64,000 nt of DNA from Scytonema sp035967975 (GTDB lineage: Bacteria > Cyanobacteriota > Cyanobacteriia > Cyanobacteriales > Nostocaceae), in assembly GCA_035967975.1 (NCBI GenBank), contig JAWQFQ010000012.1:1-64000 (forward strand). The letters run 5' to 3'. The first letter of the stretch is position 1. Each line of letters opens with the position of its first letter. Under the pieces are notes generated by a model that did no database searches, was not told the origin of the DNA, and saw only the letters and a program-made list of their open reading frames with translations. The position numbers and the translations under genes are program-made. Positions 9,377 to 18,571 of the stretch are shown in pieces.

Positions 9377-11455
9377 TTACAGGTCATCAAAGTTTATCGG
9401 TTGCGCTTTTGTAAGTTCTTTAATGCGCCAGTGGTAGCGCTCTATACTACGTACAAGTGGTCCTAAGTAAATCAGTAGCGCCACAAGCAACCTGGCTCTG
9501 ATTCCGAGAAATCGGGAATCAATTCGCGCTTGTATAGCACCAACTACACACCAGCTAAAAGAGATGAGCAACATGACTGCACTCAGCCATGGGCGATCGC
9601 CTGACAAAAGTGCAAACACAAACAAGATAAAAGCTGCTACATTCCACTCCAGTGTCAGGGGAAGGTAAGAGATGAGCGAGGAGGAAGGCTCGTACAGGGT
9701 TTGAAACAAACCGCGACCAAATACTCCAGAGTAGATAACTGGTTGACCAATACGAAGAAATGTGGATAAATCTCCGTAAATTCTCCCTAACCAAGAGGGT
9801 TGTCCCAGAAGGTTAAAGCGGGAAGGATGCTTAAAATAAACAAGTGCTTCTGCTTTACCATAGCCTTTCTGCTGTTTGAGATAAGCAGCTACTGTGTTAC
9901 GGCGAAAGTGCCATACAATTGCTGCTGGGCTAAAGCCAATGGTGTAACCTCTATCTTGCAGTCGCCAGCATATATCGACATCATCACCAGCCGCACGAAA
10001 TATCGGGTTGAAGCCACTAATTTCTTCTAGGACTTCTCGACGAAAAGCCATGTTGCAGCCAGCAATATGTTCAGCGACTTCATCATTCAAAAGTATATGG
10101 GTAGGTACGCCGGGAGAGACAGCAACACAAGCAGGGACAAGAGAGTCCTCCGGGGGGGATAAGTTTGGTCCTCCGACAGCGGCTAGACCTGACGAAAGAA
10201 ACTTTGCTACCAGGTAGGTAAGCCAGTCTGGATCTGCCATACAATCAGAATCGGTATAAGCGACAATCTCACCAGTTGCAGCGGCGAGACCGACGTTGCG
10301 TGCGACACTTAATCCCTTGTTTTCTTGGCTAATTATACGTACATAGTCGTAACGCTGAGTAATTTCTAAAGTGCGATCGCTCGATCCATCATTAACTACG
10401 ATAACTTCATAGTTGGGATAGTTGAGTTCTTTGAGGGAGGCGAGACAACTATCCATCGTGCGCTCAGCATTGTAAGCGCATACAACGACTGAGACTTTGG
10501 GATACTTGGGTAATACTGGCGGTAAAGGCGCTGTGTAATGCTGCTGTACTGTGTGGAAGGCGGGCTTTTTGAGCCGTTCGGCATCAACTAAACCAAAAGC
10601 CCAGTCCTGAATAGCATATCCGCCGGTAAACCACTCGTCTGTCCAAGAAAAAACTATTGTTCCGGCTGCTCCCATATAAAAACTAGATGACAGCTTTTGA
10701 GAAAGAATTTCGGCTTGAGCTTGGTTTCCCTCACTTATTGAGTCAACACCAAACTCACTCAGCACTAAAGGTTTATCTTCGGCTAGATTATGGAGTCGCC
10801 AGAGGTAGCGGCGAAAATCTGTTTCCCTATGCAGGTAAACGTTAAAGCACGAGAAATCAGTAAAGTTAATATTTAAATATTCTGTAGAGGGGTAATTTGC
10901 ATAGCTCACTAGACCTTCGGGATCGCTATCTTTTGCTACCGCCATTAACTCTTTGATAAAAGCCCGAACTCGTTTTGGACCGTGCCACCGGACAATATCT
11001 GGAGGAATTTCGTTGCCCACTAAATAAGCAAACCTGGCAGAATGTCCCCGACAGGCTTTAACTCCTTGAGTAATGCAGTTACGGATTTCTGCCTTGACAG
11101 TAGAGGAGTTAAGGAAGGCAATATGCTGAGTCCAAGGTATACCGATTAACAACCTTAGACCATAGATTGCTGCTAAATCCAGAAGCCAATCAGGTGGAAC
11201 GGTATAAGTACGCAAACAATTAGCTCCTAGTTCTGCCATCATGGCGAAGTCTTTTTCCACAACTAATTTTTCTGGAAAAGCCTCACCGTGGGTGCCGATA
11301 GAGAAGGGACCATAACTAACTCCTTTAATAAAAAACTTTTTATCTCCAATGAAGAAAAATTTACCTCTGACTGTGACTGCTTTCTCATCTGCAAGCAGTT
11401 GATTAGAGAAACTAGAAGGTGGTGAAGTTAAGTTTCGCAAATTACCCCTCAACAA
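9377..11455 (-). CDS. Glycoside hydrolase-like TIM barrel fused to a membrane GT2
   Basis: A 692-residue fusion. Residues about 30-305 form a GH2/GH5-like (beta/alpha)8 barrel. It has the acid/base-type VGNE pair at N148-E149 and a nucleophile-type LSEFG glutamate at E234, so the hydrolase or transglycosidase site looks intact. Residues about 318-560 are a GT2 domain (VSVVVCAYNAERTMDSCLAS, VVNDGSSD, TDSD at 401-404, and HFRRN in place of the usual QxxRW). Two or more C-terminal membrane helices lie at about 590-660 and are followed by a basic tail. The protein joins a sugar-adding and a potential sugar-cutting or transferring domain at the membrane. It is the first gene of the export operon. 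Its topology is unclear: GT2 should be cytoplasmic, and no signal peptide precedes the barrel. Confidence 0.85.
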   Translation of the reverse strand: MLRGNLRNLTSPPSSFSNQLLADEKAVTVRGKFFFIGDKKFFIKGVSYGPFSIGTHGEAFPEKLVVEKDFAMMAELGANCLRTYTVPPDWLLDLAAIYGLRLLIGIPWTQHIAFLNSSTVKAEIRNCITQGVKACRGHSARFAYLVGNEIPPDIVRWHGPKRVRAFIKELMAVAKDSDPEGLVSYANYPSTEYLNINFTDFSCFNVYLHRETDFRRYLWRLHNLAEDKPLVLSEFGVDSISEGNQAQAEILSQKLSSSFYMGAAGTIVFSWTDEWFTGGYAIQDWAFGLVDAERLKKPAFHTVQQHYTAPLPPVLPKYPKVSVVVCAYNAERTMDSCLASLKELNYPNYEVIVVNDGSSDRTLEITQRYDYVRIISQENKGLSVARNVGLAAATGEIVAYTDSDCMADPDWLTYLVAKFLSSGLAAVGGPNLSPPEDSLVPACVAVSPGVPTHILLNDEVAEHIAGCNMAFRREVLEEISGFNPIFRAAGDDVDICWRLQDRGYTIGFSPAAIVWHFRRNTVAAYLKQQKGYGKAEALVYFKHPSRFNLLGQPSWLGRIYGDLSTFLRIGQPVIYSGVFGRGLFQTLYEPSSSLISYLPLTLEWNVAAFILFVFALLSGDRPWLSAVMLLISFSWCVVGAIQARIDSRFLGIRARLLVALLIYLGPLVRSIERYHWRIKELTKAQPINFDDL

Positions 11456-11728
11456 TTGCTGTAAATTTCTTTCATTACCGCTGACGTGCTACATCAGCTT
11501 GCTAGCCTAGTAACGTATTAGCAGCATAGATTAGCGTTGGTACCACCACAATCGCTGTTTAATAGACAGTCTTTTAACACTTAGTGTCCAATCCGTGTGT
11601 TTGCGATTGTGTATAGAAAAATGTATAAGTTAGTGTATATTTTCCAGTTTTGTATCAATCTCGCTCAGTTAACGGTCAATACGGTTCATATAAGCAATGT
11701 CAAGAAACCGGGTTTGGAGCGCCTTTCT

Positions 11729-11846
11729 CCTATTGCCCATTGCCTATTGCCTATTACCTATTGCCTATTGCCCATTGCCTATTACCTATTGCCTATTACC
11801 TATTGCCTATTACCTATTGCCTATTGCCTATTGCCTATTGCCCATT
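11729..11846. repeat. Heptameric short tandem repeats (TTGCCTA/TTGCCCA/TTACCTA)
   Basis: About sixteen head-to-tail seven-base units varying between TTGCCTA, TTGCCCA and TTACCTA. This is a typical cyanobacterial STRR block. It fills most of the roughly 400-base gap (11456-11852) between the 3' end of the NACHT gene and the 5' end of the GH-GT2 gene. The same gap also contains half of the CCGGGTTT palindrome (near 11704) and a single CAATACGGTTCA word (near 11679) that matches the ends of the inverted-repeat elements found elsewhere in the window. Confidence 0.85.
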
Positions 11847-11852
11847 CAGTTC

Positions 11853-14195
11853 TTAGGCACGATTTAATATACAATCTGATGTTTGAGAAATCGGTAACAA
11901 TAACGCTGCCAAAATATTCTCTGATACGGCGGAATTTATTTTACCAGCATTCTTGAGGCAATCTACGAGTAGCTGGTTGGCTGTATAGTACTGCTTGAGT
12001 ATTTCTTTGTGCTGCTTGCTGAACTGCCATTGATGACCAATGTTGCGACACTGAAGTATCACAAACCTCAATTCATTGACCCAAGTTTGACCGTTAGTGT
12101 TCCACCAGTCCTTGAACTTTTCACTACCTTGAACTGGGGACGGTAATTGTTCTTTAAGTTTTTGCAGCTCTCGCTGTAAATCAGGGTGATAGACAAGAGT
12201 TTGACTATCAGGAAGGGCAAAAATCAAAGCCACAACTCGATCCAAGGTCGGTTCGTAAAGTAAAGCAAGGCTTAACTGAAGGGCACACTCAAGAGCTAAA
12301 TCTAGAGATAAATCAGGAGGAAGATTACCAGTCTCCCTAATATCGATACCGAGGGAAAAAGCCATGTCATGCGTCAAGCTCAAGTCTTTCAAAAGAACTA
12401 GTGTCAGGTAAAAAGCACGAATAGCCGCTGCTTTATAGGGAGCTTGAACTGAAAGGGACTTATGGTTAAGCCAGTAGAGGAAGTCTTGCAATTGCCGATC
12501 GCAAGCTACAAGCCGATCAATATGTTGCTTCATTAACTGCAACAGACAGGTGGGATTATCCAACATACTAGTGGTGAGTAAAAAGACCTTGCGCCAACGG
12601 TGTTCAGTGAGATGGCTGACTAGCGCAGTTAATTTTTTTTCTAATATTTGTGGCTTGGCACTGGTAACAATATTTTTGGCTGTTAAATACTCCTGAAAAG
12701 CTATATGCGAAAAGGAGTAAATTCCTCGCGCCTGCTCTATTAGTAATCCATGTGTCTCAAGCAATTTCAGCGCTACCTCGCTGTTGAGTTGCAATACCTC
12801 CGGCTCAGTTTGGAGAATAGATAAGTTATAGAGATAATCTGTAATGTATTGTTGAACATTACTTTGTGTAAAAAAGTAATTACCTTGCTCAAAGGTAACG
12901 GCAGCAATCTGACTCAGTAATTCAAGCTTTTGAGGTAAAGAAAAGTGCAGATATATTTCATTTCGTTTAATGTTCCTCACTTTATCCCAGCGATTCAGTA
13001 AAATTTCTAATCCTTGCTTATAAACTTCGACTCTTCTAACTGGAAAGTCTAAGCGAGCTTGAAACACATAACAAGCCAGGTTCAACAAAAGCGGTGTTAC
13101 AGCTAGTTCTTGTATGTCTTTATTTTCTAATAATTGTAACTTTTGCATGAATTGACAAGCTAAGGCTTTTCCATGTTCTAGGCAATTCTTATTGATATTG
13201 AGAAACCAATTTTGTACAAAAGCTTCAACTTGTGAAGAGTCAAAATCAGCAATCTCAACAGTATTAAATTCCTCTATATGATACTGGTGCTCACAAATTC
13301 TACAGGTGATGATTAACTGATTTTTAGAATATTTATGAGAAAAAATGCAAATTTCTTTGAAAATTTTGGTATTCCACTCTTCTGGAATTTCATCTAAGCC
13401 ATCTAGGAGAAGTAATATTTTCCCTTCATTGAGTAATATTTGGGTTTGCTGAGATGAAGCACCACAGTCAGAAAGCTCTTGAATTATATAGTTAAATAAG
13501 CTAAAATTACCTGCGGCTCTAGCATCGGCAGCAAAATTTTTCAAGCGAATAAAAATTGCTATGCGGTCTGATAAAAATTTACCTTGATTGCATTGCATGG
13601 CAATATACTGTAAAAACATGGTTTTACCAGACCCTGGTTTACCCAAAACCATCAGTTTGGGATAAGTCATAACTGCCTGTATTGCAGACACTCGTTCTTG
13701 ATAAACTTGATTCAAACCAAAACAGTCGAACTCTTCTGGAATGAAGTTTTGTAGATCGAGGATATCTAACCATCTTTGACTTGTAATGTGATTCAGAATA
13801 TTGGTGCGGACATAAATATCTTCTAGTTCTATTGGTTGAGCAATATCTAACCATCGTGTAGTAGAGCACTGAGTTTGAATCTTATCACTTCGACGCGATC
13901 GCAACATTTGCACCAAGCTTTCAACATCTTGGCAGTTTTCTGTCAGTAGCCTCTGGTCCGGTAGTTCAGCAATCTCTTGCCAATCCAAACCGAGTTGAAA
14001 GCAGATTTCCATAAAGTTCTGACGCTCGATGGGTTTACCTGTAAAAAATTTCCAGATTGACTGGCGAGTCTCAAGTCCTACCTCACTAGCTAGATACTCT
14101 TGCGTCCATTCCCTGATTTTAAAAGCCCTTTTTGCTTTCTTAATGCCTGTGGTCGATGCTTTCAATGATCGTCGTGCCATAAACTTGGTTTTCAA
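11853..14195 (-). CDS. NACHT-family NTPase with N-terminal HTH domain
   Basis: A 780-residue STAND-class NTPase. Residues about 25-78 look like an XRE-type helix-turn-helix (WTQEYLASEVGLETRQSIWK). The NACHT core has a P-loop at G185-T192 (GKPGSGKT) and an extended Walker B, LLLLDGLDEIPEEW, near 258-271. A sensor-type arginine segment (LIITCRICEHQY) and a winged-helix/helical region (FSHIAFQEYLTAKNI near 485-500) follow. The C-terminal 280 residues are helical with no recognised repeat. NACHT proteins in bacteria (bNACHT) include known anti-phage sensors. The N-terminal effector slot here holds a DNA-binding-like domain instead of a nuclease, so a transcriptional or DNA-sensing role is possible. 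The start could also be the ATG five codons later (MARRSLKAS). It stands alone with large gaps on both sides. Confidence 0.85.
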   Translation of the reverse strand: MKTKFMARRSLKASTTGIKKAKRAFKIREWTQEYLASEVGLETRQSIWKFFTGKPIERQNFMEICFQLGLDWQEIAELPDQRLLTENCQDVESLVQMLRSRRSDKIQTQCSTTRWLDIAQPIELEDIYVRTNILNHITSQRWLDILDLQNFIPEEFDCFGLNQVYQERVSAIQAVMTYPKLMVLGKPGSGKTMFLQYIAMQCNQGKFLSDRIAIFIRLKNFAADARAAGNFSLFNYIIQELSDCGASSQQTQILLNEGKILLLLDGLDEIPEEWNTKIFKEICIFSHKYSKNQLIITCRICEHQYHIEEFNTVEIADFDSSQVEAFVQNWFLNINKNCLEHGKALACQFMQKLQLLENKDIQELAVTPLLLNLACYVFQARLDFPVRRVEVYKQGLEILLNRWDKVRNIKRNEIYLHFSLPQKLELLSQIAAVTFEQGNYFFTQSNVQQYITDYLYNLSILQTEPEVLQLNSEVALKLLETHGLLIEQARGIYSFSHIAFQEYLTAKNIVTSAKPQILEKKLTALVSHLTEHRWRKVFLLTTSMLDNPTCLLQLMKQHIDRLVACDRQLQDFLYWLNHKSLSVQAPYKAAAIRAFYLTLVLLKDLSLTHDMAFSLGIDIRETGNLPPDLSLDLALECALQLSLALLYEPTLDRVVALIFALPDSQTLVYHPDLQRELQKLKEQLPSPVQGSEKFKDWWNTNGQTWVNELRFVILQCRNIGHQWQFSKQHKEILKQYYTANQLLVDCLKNAGKINSAVSENILAALLLPISQTSDCILNRA

Positions 14196-14271
14196 TCTTC
14201 AGTCGTTATTAACTAAAACAAGTATCACTAAGTTCAAGATTATTGTTTTTTATGATTATGTAAACTTTTGA

Positions 14272-15315
14272 GTAATTAAATTTAATAATAAATTCCAAAG
14301 TGATTTTCATTAATGACTTTAGTTGCTATTGAATTTGAGAAAAAGTATAACAGAAGATACAAAAAACAGATTGTCAGTGAAACTAAATCCCCAAAGTTTG
14401 ATTTCATACTTGAATTAAGGTGCATTTTGATTGCTAGTAACTAAGGTTGATAGTAACTGTTCACAGGGAATAAGACATTCACATAAAAGCTAAAGCTCTT
14501 GTGGAGCAATGGTTTTATGTTACTTATACGTGGTAATAAGACAACAAGATAAAGGTAAAAAGTTTTAACGCTGACTTTGTCAAATTTTTACCTCCTTCAA
14601 GTGGTAGCTTTATTTCCACGCCCCCTGTACTAGTCTTACCTAAAATGACTAAAAGACAATTGACAGACAGATTTAGGACTTTTGTCTACTCAAAATTATC
14701 CGGCAAAAATTAAATCTAAATAGGTTTTCGCTTTAAATCTGGGTGATTTTATCTCGAACATTGTTTGCTTTCCCGAAAACGGTTATGATTAGTATTTTTA
14801 TTTTTTCATTAAAGCCTTTAAATTAACTGAATACTGTTAGCTTTTTCCTCCTCCTTAAGAGTTAAATTTTACTGTTTTATTAAAAAACATAAAATGTATA
14901 TTTGATTACAGATTGTCTTTTAAAAAACAATTCAAGAAAGAAAAGAGGATTAATATTTTGCTTTACTATAAAAAGTAAGAAAAGTAAGAAAAGTAAGAAA
15001 AGTAGGAAAAATAGGATATTCAATATCCAAATGATTTCAATACTGCAAAGGATACAATCGATGAGGAGCTAGAAACCCGGTTTCGCAGGAGTTACCGGGT
15101 TTCTAATTTTCGGTATAGCCTCAACTATTATTAACCGAGTCGTATTGCAACCGATCTGACATAAGTTATACGTTAAGTCATACATTCTCCTGGACGCGAT
15201 CGCAAACACACTCATTTCATACTGGTATTTACGTAAAAGACTGTGCTAGTAGCTCAAGTTGCTAGTTATCAAAAAGCGCCTTAATTTAAGTACAAAGTCT
15301 AAACTTGTGATATTT
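14272..15315. other. Long intergenic stretch with AT-rich tandem repeat
   Basis: About 1 kb without a convincing gene, upstream of the NACHT gene. It is AT-rich with many stop codons in all frames. It contains a small tandem repeat of the ten-base unit AAGTAAGAAA at about 14972-15012 and one copy of the AGAAACCCGG palindrome. I see no tRNA, no transposase and no clear promoter beyond AT-rich sequence. It probably holds the NACHT gene's promoter on its left side and decayed coding sequence on its right. Confidence 0.6.
15071..15104. repeat. Palindromic repeat, copy 1 (AGAAACCCGGT...ACCGGGTTTCT)
   Basis: An inverted repeat with 11-base perfect arms and a 12-base centre. It belongs to the same family as copies near 17.83, 22.66, 28.62 and 61.19 kb. 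This copy is upstream of the epimerase relic. The GC-rich stem followed by TTCTAATTTT could work as a transcription terminator or REP-like element. Confidence 0.75.
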
Positions 15316-15605
15316 TACTGAAAAGTCAAAGAAATTACTGAAGTAGTAGCTAAAGTTTTTACTGGCTACCAGCTTTCTTTTGGTGACAGTAGTGCGGATA
15401 ACCACAGCTATCGGGTTTCTTTCGAGAAGATTAACACCAAACTACCGGGATTTGAGTGTGAGTGGAATACAGTTAAAACTGTCCAGCAGTTGTTGATGTG
15501 TTTACTGCTACTTTTTTATTTAAAGGGTTCACTCGCTTAAAGCAGCTGGAGTCTCTGATTCGCATTCAGCAAATAAATCAAAATTTCTTCTGGAATGGGA
15601 GCTGA
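15316..15605 (+). pseudogene. Remnant of an NAD-dependent epimerase/dehydratase (SDR) C-terminus
   Basis: From about 15325 the plus strand reads VKEITEVVAKVFTGYQLSFG then ...SYRVSFEKINTKLPGFECEW, in the style of the last 90 residues of nucleotide-sugar epimerases/dehydratases. A one-base loss in the QQL(F)DVF segment shifts the frame. The second frame then reads DVFTATFLFKGFTRLKQLES, LIRIQQINQNFFWNGS and a stop at 15603-15605. Near the shift a few residues also seem to be missing. The rest of the gene is absent. The relic ends three bases before the methyltransferase start, so it was probably the first gene of the same sugar-synthesis operon. Family assignment is from memory of conserved C-termini and could be tested by a database search. 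Confidence 0.7.
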
Positions 15606-15608
15606 CAA

Positions 15609-16889
15609 ATGACTATGACCACTCTGCAACACTATGTAAAAAATGAGACAAGCGTGAATCGTTGTACCTGTCGATTTTGTGGAACAATTTTAAAGCATAC
15701 CTTTTTGGATTTGGGAATGTCACCGCTTTGTGAAAGTTATGTGACAGCTGAACAACTCAACCAAATGGAACCCTTTTATCCACTGCATGTGTACGTGTGC
15801 GATCGCTGTTTTTTAGTTCAACTTCAGGAATATGTAAGTCCACAAGATATTTTCAGCCACTATGCCTACTTTTCATCTTACTCTGATTCTTGGCTACAGC
15901 ATGCTAAAAATTATACAGAAAAAGTAATAGATCGCTTTGGACTTAACTCCTCAAGTCAAGTTGTAGAAGTAGCTAGTAACGATGGTTACCTATTGCAATA
16001 CTTTGTATCAAATGGAATACCTGTCTTAGGTATAGAACCAGCAGCTAATATTGCTGAGGAAGCTATCACAAAAGGTATTCCCACAGTTATAAAGTTCTTT
16101 GGACAAAACACAGCACATGAATTAGCTGCTGATAAGAAGCAAGCAGATTTATTAGTAGGTAACAATGTGCTTGCTCACGTACCCGATATCAACGATTTTG
16201 TAGCAGGCTGTAAAATTTTACTTAAGCCTGAAGGTGTCATTACTATGGAGTTTCCCCATTTAATGCGACTGATTGAGGGAAACCAGTTTGACACTATCTA
16301 TCACGAGCACTTCTCTTACTTGTCATTCCTCACAGTAGAGAAAGTTTTTGCTGCTCACGATTTAACTATCTTTGATGTAGAAGAACTGTCAACTCATGGT
16401 GGTTCTCTGAGAATTTATGCTTGTCATGTGGAAAATCGTTCTAAATCTATCAGTCAGAAGATAAAAAGTTTAAGAGCAAAAGAAGAAACAGCGGGATTTA
16501 CTGACTTAGACAGCTATCTTTCCTTTGCTGAAAAGGTGAAGGAAACTAAGTTCCAACTTTTGGAATTCTTAATTACAGCTAAACGCCAAGGAAAGTCAAT
16601 TGCTGGTTACGGCGCACCTGGTAAAGGTAATACTCTTTTGAATTATTGTGGAATTAGAGAAGATTTCCTTGATTACACTGTAGACCGAAATCCCTTCAAA
16701 CAAGGGAAATTTTTACCAGGAACTCATATCCCAATCTTTCATCCAGATAAGATTCAAGAAACTAAGCCAGATTATCTGTTGATTTTACCTTGGAATCTGA
16801 AAAATGAAGTCATGTCTCAGATATCCTATGTACGTGAATGGGGTGGTCAATTTGTCGTCCCGATTCCAGAAGTCAAGGTCTATTCTTAA
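15609..16889 (+). CDS. Sugar C-methyltransferase family protein (zinc-binding, SAM-dependent)
   Basis: A 426-residue class I methyltransferase of the NovU/TylC3 type. An N-terminal zinc-binding domain has two Cys pairs (C21/C24 in CRFCG and C64/C67 in CDRC). The SAM site is VVEVASNDGYLLQYF at about 118-132, with a DLLVGNNVLAHVPD motif after it. The C-terminal domain has GYGAPGKGNTLLNYCG near 333-348, typical of this family. These enzymes methylate C-3 or C-5 of nucleotide-activated ketosugars, or act in related deoxysugar pathways. The partner gene 53 bases downstream makes CDP-glucose, which fits a CDP-deoxysugar or branched-sugar pathway. The upstream epimerase is decayed, so the local pathway may be incomplete unless other copies exist. 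Confidence 0.88.
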   Translation: MTMTTLQHYVKNETSVNRCTCRFCGTILKHTFLDLGMSPLCESYVTAEQLNQMEPFYPLHVYVCDRCFLVQLQEYVSPQDIFSHYAYFSSYSDSWLQHAKNYTEKVIDRFGLNSSSQVVEVASNDGYLLQYFVSNGIPVLGIEPAANIAEEAITKGIPTVIKFFGQNTAHELAADKKQADLLVGNNVLAHVPDINDFVAGCKILLKPEGVITMEFPHLMRLIEGNQFDTIYHEHFSYLSFLTVEKVFAAHDLTIFDVEELSTHGGSLRIYACHVENRSKSISQKIKSLRAKEETAGFTDLDSYLSFAEKVKETKFQLLEFLITAKRQGKSIAGYGAPGKGNTLLNYCGIREDFLDYTVDRNPFKQGKFLPGTHIPIFHPDKIQETKPDYLLILPWNLKNEVMSQISYVREWGGQFVVPIPEVKVYS

Positions 16890-16942
16890 GCAAGACGGTA
16901 ACTTGAATTCAACGTAATTTATTAATACCAGAGGAACTTACG

Positions 16943-17803
16943 ATGAAAGTAGTTTTATTTTGCGGTGGTTTAGGAACCAGATTAAGAGAATTGTCTAGCA
17001 ATGTTCCTAAGCCAATGGTTCATATTGGCTATAGACCAATATTGTGGCATGTCATGAAATACTATGCTCACTATGGACACAAAGATTTTATTTTATGTCT
17101 TGGTTATAAAGCAGATGTCATAAAAAATTACTTCCTCCATTATGATGAGTGTGTTTCTAATGACTTTACTTTACAAGAAGGAGGTAGAAAAATTAAACTT
17201 GTAAATAGTGATATTGAAGATTGGAATATTACTTTTGTTGATACAGGGTTGACTTCAAATATTGGACAAAGGTTCCAGGCGGTTGAAAAATACTTAGAAG
17301 GAGAAGAAGTCTTTTTAGCCAACTATAGCGACGGCTTAACAGATTTACATCTACCTGACTTAATTGATGACTTTTATAAGCATAACAAAATAGCTAGTTT
17401 TCTGTGTGTAAAACCATCACAAAGTTTCCATTTAGTTTCAACACAAGAAAATGGTTTAGTCAATGATATCCAAAGTGTTCAGCAAGCTGGTATTAGGATA
17501 AATGGGGGCTTCTTTGTATTTAAAAAAGAGATATTTAAATACATTGAAAGTGGAGAAGAATTGGTGCTTGAACCATTTCACAGACTAATGAAAATTCAAC
17601 AACTAGTAGCTTATACATACAACGGCTTTTGGGCGTGTATGGATACTTTTAAAGAGCAGCAACAGTTAGATGATATGTATTGTCAAGGTAACGCTCCTTG
17701 GACAGTATGGAAACTCAATGAAATGAAGAGAACATCTCTGGAATATAGCCGAATTGGTCAGTTTTCAAACGATTCTGTCGCAGTAAGTTTGGCTAAAGGA
17801 TAA
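16943..17803 (+). CDS. rfbF: Glucose-1-phosphate cytidylyltransferase
   Basis: A 286-residue sugar-phosphate nucleotidyltransferase converting glucose-1-phosphate and CTP to CDP-glucose. The N-terminus carries the pyrophosphorylase signature (FCGGLGTRLRE at 6-16, then VPKPMVHIG with catalytic-type K23). The metal-binding aspartate is in NYSDGLTD near 130-137. The motif FWACMDTFKEQQQLDDMY near the C-terminus is characteristic of RfbF, distinguishing it from thymidylyl- or uridylyltransferases. It is a little longer than the usual 255-260 residues. It lies directly after the C-methyltransferase in the same direction. The next enzyme of the pathway, CDP-glucose 4,6-dehydratase, is not in the window. 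Confidence 0.9.
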   Translation: MKVVLFCGGLGTRLRELSSNVPKPMVHIGYRPILWHVMKYYAHYGHKDFILCLGYKADVIKNYFLHYDECVSNDFTLQEGGRKIKLVNSDIEDWNITFVDTGLTSNIGQRFQAVEKYLEGEEVFLANYSDGLTDLHLPDLIDDFYKHNKIASFLCVKPSQSFHLVSTQENGLVNDIQSVQQAGIRINGGFFVFKKEIFKYIESGEELVLEPFHRLMKIQQLVAYTYNGFWACMDTFKEQQQLDDMYCQGNAPWTVWKLNEMKRTSLEYSRIGQFSNDSVAVSLAKG

Positions 17804-17825
17804 CTATTGGTAGCTGAGGTGTCAT

Positions 17826-17856
17826 AAACCCGGTATCTTGGAGATACCGGGTTTCT
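17826..17856. terminator. Palindromic repeat, copy 2 / likely terminator of the sugar operon
   Basis: Perfect 13-base arms AAACCCGGTATCT / AGATACCGGGTTT separated by three bases and followed by CTATTTTTC. It starts 22 bases after the cytidylyltransferase stop codon, the right place for an intrinsic terminator. It also belongs to the dispersed palindrome family. Confidence 0.65.
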
Positions 17857-17973
17857 ATTTTTCAAAGTTTTGTCGCCAGACATCTTTCAGACATAGAGCT
17901 AAAAAACGAAGTGCGATCGTCAATATGGTGATTAACTTCGGTGTACCTTACTCAGATAGAAATCGCTATAATC

Positions 17974-18348
17974 TTACCATTTTGCATAGATATAGTTATT
18001 CAGTATATTTTGGTCTTTGCTGAGTAATATGTTGTTATTTATCTGAGCATTTGCTGTAATAATCCGGTCAAAAGGATCGCGAGTCCAATTCATCGTTAAA
18101 GTAATGCTGATAATATCATTAAAGTTTTTATTACATATCTTTAAACCAATCTGTTCAGACAGATCAGCAATAATCGCATCTGGTTCATCTGTAATACGTT
18201 TTATCTCATATAAATACTGTAGCTCTAATCGAACAATTGCCGAAATATAAATTTCATTGTCATTAATTAAACTTTTGGCAAGTGTACTTAATTTATCTGT
18301 CAAACCAGAATATAGCCATGCTACTACATGAGTATCAAGATAAATCAA
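17974..18348 (-). CDS. PIN-domain toxin, VapC-like
   Basis: A 124-residue PIN-domain ribonuclease. The acidic site residues are visible: D5 (IYLDTHVVAWLY), E42 (RLELQYLYE), D91 and D94 (RDPFDRIITANA), and D112 (LLSKDQ). This is the standard VapC pattern and the length is typical. The start overlaps the upstream antitoxin gene by 14 bases. VapC toxins cleave tRNA or rRNA when the antitoxin is degraded. The likely effect is growth arrest or stabilisation of this accessory island. Confidence 0.88.
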   Translation of the reverse strand: MIYLDTHVVAWLYSGLTDKLSTLAKSLINDNEIYISAIVRLELQYLYEIKRITDEPDAIIADLSEQIGLKICNKNFNDIISITLTMNWTRDPFDRIITANAQINNNILLSKDQNILNNYIYAKW

Positions 18349-18571
18349 TATTAACCTCCTGCTCCCAAGTGATTTTAACTAAATCATCGGGATTTCCTTG
18401 AATAACATCTGGTTTAAATGTCAAATTTTTCAGTTTATCTTTTTTTTCTACAGGAACAATTTTTAACAACTTGCCATTTTTGTTAATTTCTATTGGGATA
18501 CCTGTTTCTAGCACATCATCTAGTATACGCTCAATATCATTACTCAATTCTGTTAGTGTAACCTTTTTCAT
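18335..18571 (-). CDS. Antitoxin, Phd/YefM-like
   Basis: A 78-residue protein with the N-terminal pattern of Phd/YefM-type antitoxins (MKKVTLTELSNDIERILDDV, then GIPIEINKNGKLLKIVPVE). It is followed by a charged, probably disordered toxin-binding tail (PDDLVKITWEQEVNIDLS). The gene overlaps the PIN toxin start by 14 bases, the usual antitoxin-first arrangement. It should neutralise the toxin and bind its own promoter just above 18571. Confidence 0.82.
   Translation of the reverse strand: MKKVTLTELSNDIERILDDVLETGIPIEINKNGKLLKIVPVEKKDKLKNLTFKPDVIQGNPDDLVKITWEQEVNIDLS

Noticed and set aside
11729..11846. A CRISPR-like array
   Set aside because: Units are seven bases, directly adjacent, without spacers; this is an STRR block.
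11597..11956. An open frame of about 119 codons over the heptamer repeats
   Set aside because: It consists mostly of translated tandem repeats (LPIAYCLLPI) and has no ribosome site or non-repeat domain.
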